In this document: piece by piece, positions 45,285 through 52,838 of the stretch
Position numbering within the stretch: the first letter of the stretch is position 1
How the letters are laid out: every line of letters begins with the position of its first letter
NCBI GenBank assembly: GCA_020024265.1
Contig: JAHHTW010000007.1
Coordinates: 19,056 to 83,055 of the forward strand
From: Anaerotignum sp.
GTDB taxonomy: Bacteria; Bacillota; Clostridia; Lachnospirales; Anaerotignaceae
Length of the DNA: 64,000 nucleotides
Reading direction: 5' to 3'
Position numbers and translations under genes: made by a program
Notes under the pieces: generated by a model
Told to the model about the DNA's origin: nothing
Databases searched by the model: none
Seen by the model: only the letters and a program-made list of their open reading frames with translations

Positions 45285-46598
45285 ATGAAAGGCTATTTAG
45301 AAATCACAGACGTTTATGCAAGAGAGATTTTAGACTCCAGAGGGAATCCTACCGTTGAAGTAGAAGTTGTGGTGGATGATCATGTCGTTGGTCGTGCAGC
45401 AGTTCCAAGCGGTGCTTCTACAGGAGCATTTGAAGCAGTGGAACTGAGAGATGGCGATGACAGATATCAGGGTACAGGTGTACAGGATGCTGTAGATAAT
45501 GTCAATAGCGTGATTGCAGATGAAATCATTGGTATGAATGCATTGGATCAAGTGGCAATTGACCAAGCTATGATCACATTGGATGGTACACCCAACAAGG
45601 CAAAACTGGGTGCAAATGCAATTTTGGGTGTTTCTATGGCAGTTGCAAAAGCAGCAGCGGAAGCATTGGATATGCCTTTGTATCAATATCTGGGTGGTTT
45701 CAATGCAAGAACGATGCCAGTACCTATGATGAATATTATGAATGGCGGTAAGCATGCAGACAATACGGTAGACGTACAGGAATTTATGATTATGCCTGTT
45801 GGCGCAGATAGCTTCAAAGAAGCACTGCGTATGTGTGCAGAAATTTATCATAAGCTGAAAAAAGTACTCAAGGACAAAGAACTCTCTACAGCAGTAGGGG
45901 ATGAAGGCGGTTTTGCGCCTGACCTGCCAACAGCGGATGCTGTCATTGATTTGATTCAGGAAGCAGTTGTTGCTGCCGGCTATCGTTGGGGTGAGGATAT
46001 CAAAATCGCTTTGGATCCTGCCGCAACAGAGCTGTATGATGAAAAGGATGGCAAATACCACTTCCCCGGCGAAAGCAAGATGGCAGGGAAAGAGATTGTA
46101 AGAACCTCTCAAGAAATGGTGGATTTCTGGAAAGCATTGGTAGAAAAATACCCCATTGTTTCCATCGAAGATGGTTTGGCAGAAGAAGATTGGGAGGGTT
46201 GGCAGCTGTTCCATAAAGAGCTGGGCGACAAAATCCAGTTGGTAGGAGACGATCTGTTTGTAACCAATACAGAAAGATTGCAAAAAGGTATTGAATTGCA
46301 GGCTGCAAATGCAATTCTGATTAAAGTAAACCAGATTGGTACATTGACAGAAACATTCAATGCAATCCAGCTGGCGAACAGAAATCATATGACAGCAGTT
46401 GTTTCTCATAGAAGCGGTGAAACAGAGGATACCACCATTGCAGATATTGTTGTTGCAGTCAATGCAGGTCAAATCAAAACAGGCGCACCCGCCAGAACAG
46501 ATCGTGTTGCCAAGTACAACCAGCTTCTGCGGATCGAAGAAGAACTGGATGATGTTGCACAGTATCTGGGGAATGATGCGTTCTTCCAGCTGAAATAA
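45285..46598 (+). CDS. eno: Enolase
   Basis: 437 aa. Family marks: YAREILDSRGNPTVEVEV, SGASTGAFEAVELRDGD, GDEGGFAPDL, SIEDGLAEEDWEGW, and ILIKVNQIGTLTET with SHRSGETEDTTIAD. Dehydrates 2-phosphoglycerate to phosphoenolpyruvate. A strong AAAGGAGG lies before ATG 45285. Last gene of the operon, followed by a terminator. Confidence 0.98.
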   Translation: MKGYLEITDVYAREILDSRGNPTVEVEVVVDDHVVGRAAVPSGASTGAFEAVELRDGDDRYQGTGVQDAVDNVNSVIADEIIGMNALDQVAIDQAMITLDGTPNKAKLGANAILGVSMAVAKAAAEALDMPLYQYLGGFNARTMPVPMMNIMNGGKHADNTVDVQEFMIMPVGADSFKEALRMCAEIYHKLKKVLKDKELSTAVGDEGGFAPDLPTADAVIDLIQEAVVAAGYRWGEDIKIALDPAATELYDEKDGKYHFPGESKMAGKEIVRTSQEMVDFWKALVEKYPIVSIEDGLAEEDWEGWQLFHKELGDKIQLVGDDLFVTNTERLQKGIELQAANAILIKVNQIGTLTETFNAIQLANRNHMTAVVSHRSGETEDTTIADIVVAVNAGQIKTGAPARTDRVAKYNQLLRIEEELDDVAQYLGNDAFFQLK

Positions 46599-46636
46599 GT
46601 TTTTTGGTAAATTTAGAAAAATATACCAAACCATAT

Positions 46637-46670
46637 AGGCAAAGCTCAATTTTGGGCTTTGTCTTTTTTT
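46637..46670 (+). terminator. Intrinsic terminator after eno
   Basis: 11-bp stem AGGCAAAGCTC / GGGCTTTGTCT (46637-46647 with 46654-46664, two wobbles), T7 tract. Confidence 0.88.
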
Positions 46671-46706
46671 GTGTTTGATGGACAGCATCTGTTTTCTGAT
46701 ATTCCC

Positions 46707-46736
46707 TGTATATTACTGCTGTTGTATGCCATGCTA
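46707..46736 (+). promoter_or_regulatory. Candidate sigma-G/F-type promoter of spoIVB
   Basis: TGTATA (46707-46712), 17-base spacer, CATGCTA (46730-46736). This fits the Bacillus sigma-G pattern TGHATR-N17/18-CATWHTA with one mismatch. spoIVB is a forespore gene in Bacillus, which agrees. The leader would be ~130 bases. Confidence 0.5.
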
Positions 46737-46870
46737 AAAAAGAAATCAATATTTTTTAAGGTGTATTGGAAAAAGCAGGATATTTTGATCAAAGGATGGA
46801 TGATATTTTGCTGCGTGAGAAAAGCATAGGAAGATATGCCTGAAAGAATTTAGATATGGAGGCTGAGGAT

Positions 46871-48130
46871 ATGGAGCATGGCAAAAACAAATGGAAGCCA
46901 CTGTTCTGCTGGCTCGTGGCATTGGTACTATTGGCTTGGGGTGCGATACGATTTTTTCTTCCGGATGATATGACACTTTTACAAGGGCAAACCACAGAAT
47001 ATCTGTTGCGTGTGCCTGTTACAGTAAAAGCGGAAAAAAGTACACCTGTATTGGGTGTGACAGCAAAGCCCACAGCAGATAATTTGCATTTGGATTTTGG
47101 TACACAAGTCAAGGCACAGGCATTGGCAGAAGGCAGCACAAAGGTAACATTTTATTTATTGGATACATTGCCAATCAAAACAGTTTCTGCAAATGTACTG
47201 CCTGATTTGCGATTGATTCCGAGTGGACGAACGGTGGGTGTACAGATGGATACCGATGGTTTGCTTGTTTTGGGTACTGGATATGTGGAAGGAGAAAATG
47301 GCAAAAAAAGTGAGCCATGTAAAGGTGTTTTGCAAAGCGGAGATTTGATTCAATCCGTAAATGGGGAACAAATGAAAAACAAGGAATGTTTTCTTTCAGC
47401 AGTAGAGCAGGAAAATGGCGCACCGGTACAAATTGGATTTATGCGTGACGATACGAAAATGAAGGCAAAAATAAAGCCCGTATATAGCCCGGCTGACAAA
47501 AGCTATAAGCTTGGGGTATGGATTCGTGACAGCATACAGGGTATTGGAACAGTCACTTTTTTTGATGAGAGAACAAACCATTTTGGTGCGCTTGGGCATG
47601 GTATTTATGATGTAGATACCGGACAATTGATGTCGCTGAAGCAAGGGCATATCACAGCATCCCATTTGACAGAAATTATAAAAGGGAAGAAGGGAGAACC
47701 GGGAGAGCTGAGTGGTGTCATTTTGGCAGATCATGTACTTGGAGAAATTGAAAAAAATACGGATATTGGAATCTATGGTACAGGAGAAACCGCTGCGTTT
47801 ACTGGAAAAAGCTATCCCATTGCCTTACAGCACGAAATCAAAGAGGGAGAAGCAGTATTGCTCTCCAATATTGCAGGAGGAGAGCCTTTGGCATATGAGA
47901 TTGCCATTGAGCGAGTGTATCCCAATGGACGTGATGCCAATAAAAGCATGGTGATTCGTGTGACAGATCGCAGATTGTTGGAAACAACAGGAGGTATTGT
48001 ACAAGGGATGAGCGGCAGCCCCATCATTCAGGATGGCAAACTCATCGGAGCAGTAACACATGTTTTTGTGAATGATCCTACCAAAGGTTATGGTATTTTC
48101 ATTGAAAATATGCTGGATGCAGCAGCATAA
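46871..48130 (+). CDS. spoIVB: SpoIVB serine peptidase
   Basis: 419 aa forespore-secreted protease that triggers SpoIVFB-dependent pro-sigma-K processing. An N-terminal membrane anchor (LFCWLVALVLLAWGAIRFFL), a PDZ-like domain (~115-195; PCKGVLQSGDLIQSVNG), and an S55 peptidase domain with the catalytic His region FGALGHGIYD and the nucleophile Ser381 in GIVQGMSGSPIIQDG. Intact to its end (VNDPTKGYGIF...DAAA). ATG 46871 is 8 bases after GGAGG. Partial, decayed copies of its last ~40 codons recur four to five times downstream. Confidence 0.96.
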   Translation: MEHGKNKWKPLFCWLVALVLLAWGAIRFFLPDDMTLLQGQTTEYLLRVPVTVKAEKSTPVLGVTAKPTADNLHLDFGTQVKAQALAEGSTKVTFYLLDTLPIKTVSANVLPDLRLIPSGRTVGVQMDTDGLLVLGTGYVEGENGKKSEPCKGVLQSGDLIQSVNGEQMKNKECFLSAVEQENGAPVQIGFMRDDTKMKAKIKPVYSPADKSYKLGVWIRDSIQGIGTVTFFDERTNHFGALGHGIYDVDTGQLMSLKQGHITASHLTEIIKGKKGEPGELSGVILADHVLGEIEKNTDIGIYGTGETAAFTGKSYPIALQHEIKEGEAVLLSNIAGGEPLAYEIAIERVYPNGRDANKSMVIRVTDRRLLETTGGIVQGMSGSPIIQDGKLIGAVTHVFVNDPTKGYGIFIENMLDAAA

Positions 48131-48133
48131 AGG

Positions 48134-48172
48134 AAAAGTGGCAGAGGATTTTACCTCTGTCGCTTTTCTATT
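48134..48172 (+). terminator. Terminator of spoIVB
   Basis: 14-bp stem AAAAGTGGCAGAGG / CCTCTGTCGCTTTT (48134-48147 with 48154-48167, two wobbles). Its 3' arm overlaps the -35 of the next promoter. Confidence 0.85.
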
Positions 48173-48186
48173 TTGTGTGCTATAAT
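48158..48186 (+). promoter_or_regulatory. Promoter carried by the spoIVB 3'-end repeat
   Basis: TGTCGC (48158-48163), 17-base spacer, TATAAT (48181-48186), about 50 bases before the first cargo gene. The same arrangement is kept in copy 4 (TGTCAC, 17 bases, TATAAT at 52770). Confidence 0.6.
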
Positions 48187-48237
48187 TCTGTTAGATAAAT
48201 CAGAATAATGCTAGCAGATACTGAAATGAGGTAATTT

Positions 48238-48756
48238 ATGAAGGTATATTCAAGCAAAGAGGAACTGAAAGACGAGATCAAAAGAACCTATTCCAAGTTC
48301 ATTGCTGAGTTTGACAATATTCCGGAAGATATGAAAGATCTCCGTGCAGAAGATGTTGACCGTACTCCGGCAGAGAATTTGGCTTATCAGGTTGGCTGGA
48401 CTACCATTGTCTTGAAGTGGGAACAGGATGAGAGAAATGGTCTGGAAGTAAAAACGCCTTCCGATCAGTTCAAATGGAATCAGCTTGGGGCGTTGTATCA
48501 GTGGTTTACGGATGTATATGCTGGGCTGTCGATCCATGAACTCAGGACAATGCTGGATATGAATATCCAAGGGATTTGTGAGATGATCGATTCTATGTCT
48601 GACGAGGATCTTTTTGTTCCCCACAGACGCAAGTGGGCAGATAGTGCTACCAAATCTGCGGTTTGGGAAGTTTATAAATTCATCCATATTAACACCGTGG
48701 CACCCTTTGGCACCTTCCGCACAAAAATCAGGAAGTGGAAGAAGCTCATGCTGTAA
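48238..48756 (+). CDS. ClbS/DfsB-family four-helix-bundle protein (cargo 1)
   Basis: 172 aa DinB-like helical bundle of the ClbS/DfsB (DUF1706) family. Typical text: LKDEIKRTYSKFIAEFDNIPEDMKD, RTPAENLAYQVGWTTIVLKWEQDE, and the C-terminal HINTVAPFGTFRTKIRKWKK. ClbS itself protects producers from colibactin; most relatives have no tested role. GAGGTAATTT ribosome site. It is the first gene after spoIVB, transcribed from the promoter in the repeat. Confidence 0.88.
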   Translation: MKVYSSKEELKDEIKRTYSKFIAEFDNIPEDMKDLRAEDVDRTPAENLAYQVGWTTIVLKWEQDERNGLEVKTPSDQFKWNQLGALYQWFTDVYAGLSIHELRTMLDMNIQGICEMIDSMSDEDLFVPHRRKWADSATKSAVWEVYKFIHINTVAPFGTFRTKIRKWKKLML

Positions 48757-48812
48757 AAGTGTTCGCCCTATTTCAATAAATCTAACACCGCAATACCGAA
48801 AGGAGACAAGCT

Positions 48813-49190
48813 ATGGGATTTTGGTGTTTTCTATTTGTGTGTAATCTGCTTATTCCAGTGACAATGATTATTGCTGGTCATATGATGCAGAAGCATTGTC
48901 CGAGTAAGATGAACCGCATATCAGGCTATCGAACAACACGCTCTATGAAGAATATGGACACATGGAGATTTGCACATAATTATGTCGGACGGCTCTGGTG
49001 GAAAGTTGGATGGGTTCTGATTATACCTACGGTTCTTGTACAACTACCATTTACGAAGAGTGATGCAAACAAAGTAGGAATTCTTTCGATAGTGATTGTT
49101 TCTGTTCAGATGCTGATTATGCTGCTGACGATTATTCCGGTAGAAAAGGCTCTCAAGAAGAAATTCAACGACGACGGAACTTTTCGCTGA
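48813..49190 (+). CDS. SdpI-family membrane protein (cargo 1, second gene)
   Basis: 125 aa with about three membrane helices. ISGYRTTRSMKNMDTWRFAHNYVGRLWW is the SdpI-type GYRT-S-N-W-A signature. SdpI of Bacillus is the immunity protein and signal receptor for the SdpC toxin. AAAGGAG site before ATG. Follows the ClbS-like gene by 56 bases; both end at the next spoIVB fossil. Confidence 0.82.
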   Translation: MGFWCFLFVCNLLIPVTMIIAGHMMQKHCPSKMNRISGYRTTRSMKNMDTWRFAHNYVGRLWWKVGWVLIIPTVLVQLPFTKSDANKVGILSIVIVSVQMLIMLLTIIPVEKALKKKFNDDGTFR

Positions 49191-49204
49191 ATTCAGGTTT
49201 TTGG

Positions 49205-49420
49205 CTGTTGTCCCTCATAGAAATCATTCGTGAGCGGCAGCCCCGTTATACCGTATGGAAAACTGAGCGGAGCAGTGACATATGTTTTTGTGAATGATAT
49301 ATGGTATCTTTATTGAAACTATGCTGGATACAGCAGCATAAAAGAAAAGCGGCAGAGGGAAATTTCTTTGCCACTTTTTGCTTTGGTTATGATATCATTC
49401 TGCTAGATAAATCAAAATAT
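49205..49420 (+). repeat. spoIVB 3'-end fossil, copy 1
   Basis: A non-spoIVB lead-in (GCTGTTGTCCCTCATAG, then AAATCATTCG) joins TGAGCGGCAGCCCC at 49231. The frame then reads SGSPVIPYGKLSGAVTYVFVND before a ~10-base deletion breaks it. GAAACTATGCTGGATACAGCAGCATAA (49316-49341), a degraded terminator, and CTAGATAAATCAAAAT follow. Clearly homologous to spoIVB and its downstream segment. Confidence 0.9.
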
Positions 49421-49460
49421 TTCTGCCACTTATATGTTATAGGGAAGGAGCAATTTGCAG

Positions 49461-49829
49461 ATGGATACAAATATCGAAAAAAACAAAATCTATTATGCAC
49501 AGTTGCCCAAAGATGCACTATGCGACTGCATTTATTGCCAAAACTACTACACGCAGGTGAAGACCGCATATCCAGAGGTTGCTGCGTACCTTCTGAGTTT
49601 GGGGATTGATATAGAAAAGCCTTTTGAAACATCTCCCCTTGAACCGGAAAATGGGAATTTGACATATTGCGTTTGTCAATACATAGCCTTTGGATCTTGC
49701 GCAGACGATTACTATCATAAAATCGGAAATGTTGCATTTAGGAAATCAACTTCATACCCCTTCACAGGCATCACAGAGCAACATTTTGTGTTAGATCTAG
49801 CCCCGATCACTTTGAAGGCGGATTTTTGA
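49461..49829 (+). CDS. Hypothetical Cys-containing protein (cargo 2)
   Basis: 122 aa, soluble. CDCIYCQNYY near residue 22 holds a CxxC; two more Cys are in LTYCVCQYIAFGSC, so a zinc site is possible. The start at 49461 is 10 bases after GGAAGGAG. I recognise the YYxQxKxxYPEVAAYLLSLGIDIEKPFE style as a recurrent unnamed Clostridia family; no function can be given. Sole gene between fossils 1 and 2. Confidence 0.75.
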   Translation: MDTNIEKNKIYYAQLPKDALCDCIYCQNYYTQVKTAYPEVAAYLLSLGIDIEKPFETSPLEPENGNLTYCVCQYIAFGSCADDYYHKIGNVAFRKSTSYPFTGITEQHFVLDLAPITLKADF

Positions 49830-49866
49830 TTTTATGCGTGTTTGAGTTATTCGGATGAATCTAACA

Positions 49867-50085
49867 GCTGTTGTCCCTCATAGAAATCACTCGTGAGCGG
49901 TTCTCCAATCATCCAAAACGGCAAGCGCATAGGCGCTGTAACCCATGTTTTTGTGAATGATCCTACCAAAGGTTATGGTATTTTTATTGAAACTATGCTG
50001 GATGCAGCAGCATAAGGAAAATCCCTCTACCGTTTTTTGTTTCTGCATGATACATACAATACGGATAGGTAAATCAAAATTTTTT
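49867..50085 (+). repeat. spoIVB 3'-end fossil, copy 2 (reading frame intact)
   Basis: The same lead-in (GCTGTTGTCCCTCATAG, AAATCACTCG) joins TGAGCGG at 49894. The frame is open to the proper stop, encoding SGSPIIQNGKRIGAVTHVF and then VNDPTKGYGIFIETMLDAAA, three changes from SpoIVB in that stretch. The first ~50 bases differ at many synonymous sites while the last ~65 are almost identical. A shortened terminator arm (CCCTCTACCG) and GGTAAATCAAAAT follow. Confidence 0.92.
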
Positions 50086-50362
50086 AACAATTGTATTTCC
50101 CTTCCTTGCGTATCTGTGCTGGTATGCCAAAGGCATTGTTGGTGGGAATTGCACCATCCATTTCATTTGCGGTTCTTATGACAATTTGCATTCCCTTTGT
50201 AATCCGAGATTAAGTGTGTTTGGCGCATCAAAATATTAACAACGGATTGGGACGCTGAATGGTCATCGCTTTGCAATTGTTATGTTCAAAAAAATTAAGG
50301 TATGGTCTTAGCAATCATAAGAGCGATCAGCCGTATCTGCGAAAATAAAGGAGATGGATGCT

Positions 50363-50993
50363 ATGTATTTTCGAAACAAACGAAGGTTTGTAGATGCTGT
50401 TGTACTGGTTCTGCTGGTTCTGGCAGTTGGCACACTGATTCCAGCGAAAACGACCGTTACCAGCATTGATGCAGAGCGGATAAGCGAAACATCGTATGCA
50501 GATTTATACAAAACACTAACGAGTAAAAAAACAGTCGAAGGCGTTGTGATGTATGGAGATTTGTGGGTGATTGCGCATACATCTCTTTTTGGCAGAAAGC
50601 AGGAAACAGTTTTGTTGCCTTGTGTTTCCTTTGTGCCAAGCGATGTAGGCACAGCCGGAACAAAATCGGTGGGTTTCCAGATTTGAGGTGCTTTCCAATG
50701 GGAAGATTTCGGCACATAATGTAAAAGCTCGTATTACAGCGGAACCAAACACAGGATTGTATGTCCCCGAGGCTTTGAATGGCTACGTAAATGATATTTA
50801 TCCGGAAGTGGAGCAGGAGGATCGCTTGTATTGTGCAATGGTCAGTGTAGCTACTGTAGATAGCTTGATAGAACCCAATAAAGAATGTGATGCGCAGGCT
50901 TTCTGGTCAGCGGATGTATCCATTTCTGGTACAAGAATTTCGTGTCATGTGGACATCAATTCAGATGCAGTATATTGCAACAATGTCAAATAA
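50363..50993 (+). pseudogene. Frameshifted gene for a membrane-anchored protein (cargo 3)
   Basis: Two consecutive frames appear to be one gene of ~210 codons. Part 1 (50363-50686) has an N-terminal membrane segment (FVDAVVLVLLVLAVGTLI); part 2 (to 50993) continues in the next frame as SRFEVLSNGKISAHNVKARI. Removing one T from GGTTTCC at ~50673-50677 would join them. AAGGAG lies 10 bases before ATG 50363. Either a real frameshift or a sequence error. Family not recognised. Confidence 0.65.
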
Positions 50994-51096
50994 CCTATGA
51001 TAGCAAAGGCTCGTATTGTACGGATTTGTCTGACAAACTCTCTGAAAATTCTGTATTTGCAAGTCCTATTGCGTGTATCATTTCATAACAAGTTTG

Positions 51097-51148
51097 AAAT
51101 TCCCTTGTTTTTGTCCTTACAAATAAAAACAAGGGAATTTTGATTTTT
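51097..51148. terminator. Bidirectional-type terminator in cargo 3
   Basis: 16-bp stem AAATTCCCTTGTTTTT / AAAAACAAGGGAATTT (51097-51112 with 51125-51140), T-rich after. It lies between the plus-strand broken gene and the minus-strand regulator pair. Confidence 0.8.
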
Positions 51149-51211
51149 CAACAAAGCAGATGTCATCTTCATTATGAAATTTTTGTAATCAATCAGACAT
51201 ATTCTTTGTAT

Positions 51212-51424
51212 TCAGTCCTCAAAGTAGAACACATCCTCAAATTTTTTGTCCAATGCAATGCATAAAATCAAAGCCAATTTTGCTGTTGGGTTAAACTGTC
51301 CTGTTTCTATGGAGCTAATGGTATTGCGGGAAACACCAACCATTTCTGCCAATGCCGCCTGAGAAAGTTTCTTCTCGGTTCTGATTTCTTTCAGATGGTT
51401 TTTTAGAATTAAAGTATCATCCAT
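51212..51424 (-). CDS. XRE-family transcriptional regulator
   Basis: 70 aa, nearly all HTH: LKEIRTEKKLSQAALAEMVGVSRNTISSIETGQFNPT. Probably represses its own operon at the three repeats upstream of the membrane gene. It lies 15 bases after the DUF6442-like gene on the same strand. The minus orientation is unlike the other cargo genes. Confidence 0.92.
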   Translation of the reverse strand: MDDTLILKNHLKEIRTEKKLSQAALAEMVGVSRNTISSIETGQFNPTAKLALILCIALDKKFEDVFYFED

Positions 51425-51439
51425 GATTTCACGATATCC

Positions 51440-51757
51440 TTATACAATTTTCATTAAGTATACAATAAAAAGAAGCACGGAGACAAGTCCCCACAATAAA
51501 GCGTAGAAAAGAAAGTTTTTTTCTCTTTGTCGAATCCACATGTATATGTTCTGTGCACCGATAATAGAGGAATATATAGCATATATATCCTGATATGGCT
51601 GACCAAAATAAATTTTAATAGCCATTACAAGCAGACATGCAATTAAACCCACAATCAAACCAATACGATTGCTTCTTAACAGAATATCCATTTCCATTTC
51701 ATCCAGCTTGTTGCGCTTCTTGCTTTGTGCTTTTTTTAAAACTTCTTCTTTATTCAT
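51440..51757 (-). CDS. Small membrane protein, DUF6442-like
   Basis: 105 aa. A charged N terminus (MNKEEVLKKAQSKKRNKLDEMEMD) is followed by three to four helices (GLIVGLIACLLVMAIKIYFG, ...FYALLWGLVSVLLFIVYLM). The layout matches DUF6442-type proteins that are usually paired with an XRE regulator. AAAGGAGG before ATG. Function unknown. Confidence 0.75.
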   Translation of the reverse strand: MNKEEVLKKAQSKKRNKLDEMEMDILLRSNRIGLIVGLIACLLVMAIKIYFGQPYQDIYAIYSSIIGAQNIYMWIRQREKNFLFYALLWGLVSVLLFIVYLMKIV

Positions 51758-51780
51758 AGCAAATCCTCCTTTCTATATTA

Positions 51781-51852
51781 CCAAGTTTACTTTGCAATTT
51801 CATAATAGCATAGCCAAGTTTACTTGTCAATATAAAAATACCAAGTTTTATT
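51781..51852 (-). promoter_or_regulatory. Promoter with three operator-like repeats for the XRE/DUF6442 pair
   Basis: Minus strand TTGACA (51830-51825), 17-base spacer, TATTAT (51807-51802). Three direct repeats AAGTAAACTTGG (minus strand at 51781-51792, 51814-51825 and, as AATAAAACTTGG, 51841-51852) surround it; one overlaps the -35. These are likely binding sites of the XRE protein. Confidence 0.75.
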
Positions 51853-51977
51853 GGCAAAATAATTTTCAAGCATGGTTCTATAAATAAAACTGGCTGAAAG
51901 AGTATGAAAACTTCCAAACTGCGGATGGATTTTCCCCTTTGTAATTGCCCGCATGAAAACTCATAAGGGCAATGCCC

Positions 51978-52105
51978 TGCCTTTGTGAATAAAATGGTGA
52001 TGACATCTTTATTGAAAATATACTGGAACAGTGTAGAAGGATGGCAGAAGGAAATTCCCTCTGTTGTCCTTTAGCTTGATATGGTATAATGCGGTTGTGA
52101 CTTAT
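51978..52105 (+). repeat. spoIVB 3'-end fossil, copy 3 (5' part lost)
   Basis: Begins at GCCTTTGTGAAT and matches spoIVB through ATCTTTATTGAAAATATACTGGA (52005-52027), then GTAGAAGGATGGCAGAAGG, CCTCTGTTGTCCTTT (terminator arm) and TATGGTATAAT. The SGSP part and the lead-in are gone. Confidence 0.75.
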
Positions 52106-52148
52106 TGGAACGATCTAAACAATAGGGCTTGAAAAAGGAGATGATTTT

Positions 52149-52550
52149 TTGTTATTCCATTCTTTTCATACTCAAAGCGAACGGCGGGAATTTGGCGGAA
52201 GCGATTTTCTGGAGTTTGCTTTCTGCAAGTTAAGCAAGGGAACACCAATGAAAGATATTGTTTCTAACGATGCGGTTGCTTCACTTCGTTGGAGTAATTC
52301 CTCCTTATATCTTTGCGGAGATGATTGGAATGAGTTCTGCAATGCTTATGGTGAGATTATTACGAATGGAACATATGGAAATCTTAAAAAAGGTTATCTT
52401 GACTGGTGCGGAATCAATTATTTTTCTACAGAACAAATGATGTTGATTATGAAACAACTTCCATTGCAAAAGCCCAAAGATTATCAGTTGCTACTGAATT
52501 GGTTGGAACAGGGAACACAGTATAACGGATTTTATGTTTTGGGGGTCTAA
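52149..52550 (+). CDS. Hypothetical protein (cargo 4)
   Basis: 133 aa from a TTG start 6 bases after AAAGGAGATGA. Soluble, with aromatic residues and DDWNEFCNAYGEIITNGTYGNLKKGYLDWCGINYFSTEQ; no signal peptide. No family recognised. It is the only gene between fossils 3 and 4 and follows the TATAAT (52084-52089) of copy 3. Confidence 0.7.
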   Translation: MLFHSFHTQSERREFGGSDFLEFAFCKLSKGTPMKDIVSNDAVASLRWSNSSLYLCGDDWNEFCNAYGEIITNGTYGNLKKGYLDWCGINYFSTEQMMLIMKQLPLQKPKDYQLLLNWLEQGTQYNGFYVLGV

Positions 52551-52583
52551 GAGGGTATTAGACTTATTCTGATGCATCGAACA

Positions 52584-52795
52584 GATGTTGTACCGAATAG
52601 AAATCACTCGTGAGTGGCAACACAATGATACAGGATGGGAGGCGCATCGGGGCAGTGATACCTGTTTTTGAAAATGAGGGGGTATCTTTATTGCGCATAT
52701 GCTGTATACAGCAGATCCACCCGAGGCATCAGAGGATTTTCCTTCTGTCACTTTTGCTTGCATTGTGGTATAATTCAAATATAAATAAACAATAT
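52584..52795 (+). repeat. spoIVB 3'-end fossil, copy 4
   Basis: Lead-in GATGTTGTACCGAATAG / AAATCACTCG joins TGAGTGG at 52611. Reads SGNTMIQDGRRIGAVIPVFEN, then a deletion; GCATATGCTGTATACAGCAG matches the end. The terminator arm CTTCTGTCACTTTT and TATAAT (52770-52775) are retained. The open frame across it is a fossil of spoIVB, not a new gene. Confidence 0.88.
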
Positions 52796-52838
52796 GAATA
52801 AGGTTGATCGGGTAAAATACAAAAAGGAGTGAAAATGT

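Larger units (their letters stand above)
48008..48205 (+). repeat. spoIVB 3'-end repeat, copy 0 (functional, in place)
   Basis: Reference copy for the array: from the ATGAGCGGC of the catalytic serine through the stop, the terminator hairpin (48134-48172), a TATAAT box and the TAGATAAATCAGAAT segment. Later copies match this whole unit, not only the coding part. Confidence 0.85.

Noticed and set aside
45330..46688. 452-codon open frame antisense to enolase
   Set aside because: Fully opposite a highly conserved gene, Cys/His/Phe-rich mirror composition, no ribosome site; a frame shadow. The same applies to the 344-codon frame antisense to ntpK/ntpE (15496-16530).
49205..50085. spoIVB copies as ordinary short IS ends
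   Set aside because: No inverted repeats or transposase nearby, and the repeats encode recognisable SpoIVB residues in the right order, with its terminator.
52610..52801. 63-codon frame reading MSGNTMIQDGRRIGAV
   Set aside because: This is the decayed copy of the spoIVB 3' end (fossil copy 4), out of frame after a deletion; not a gene.
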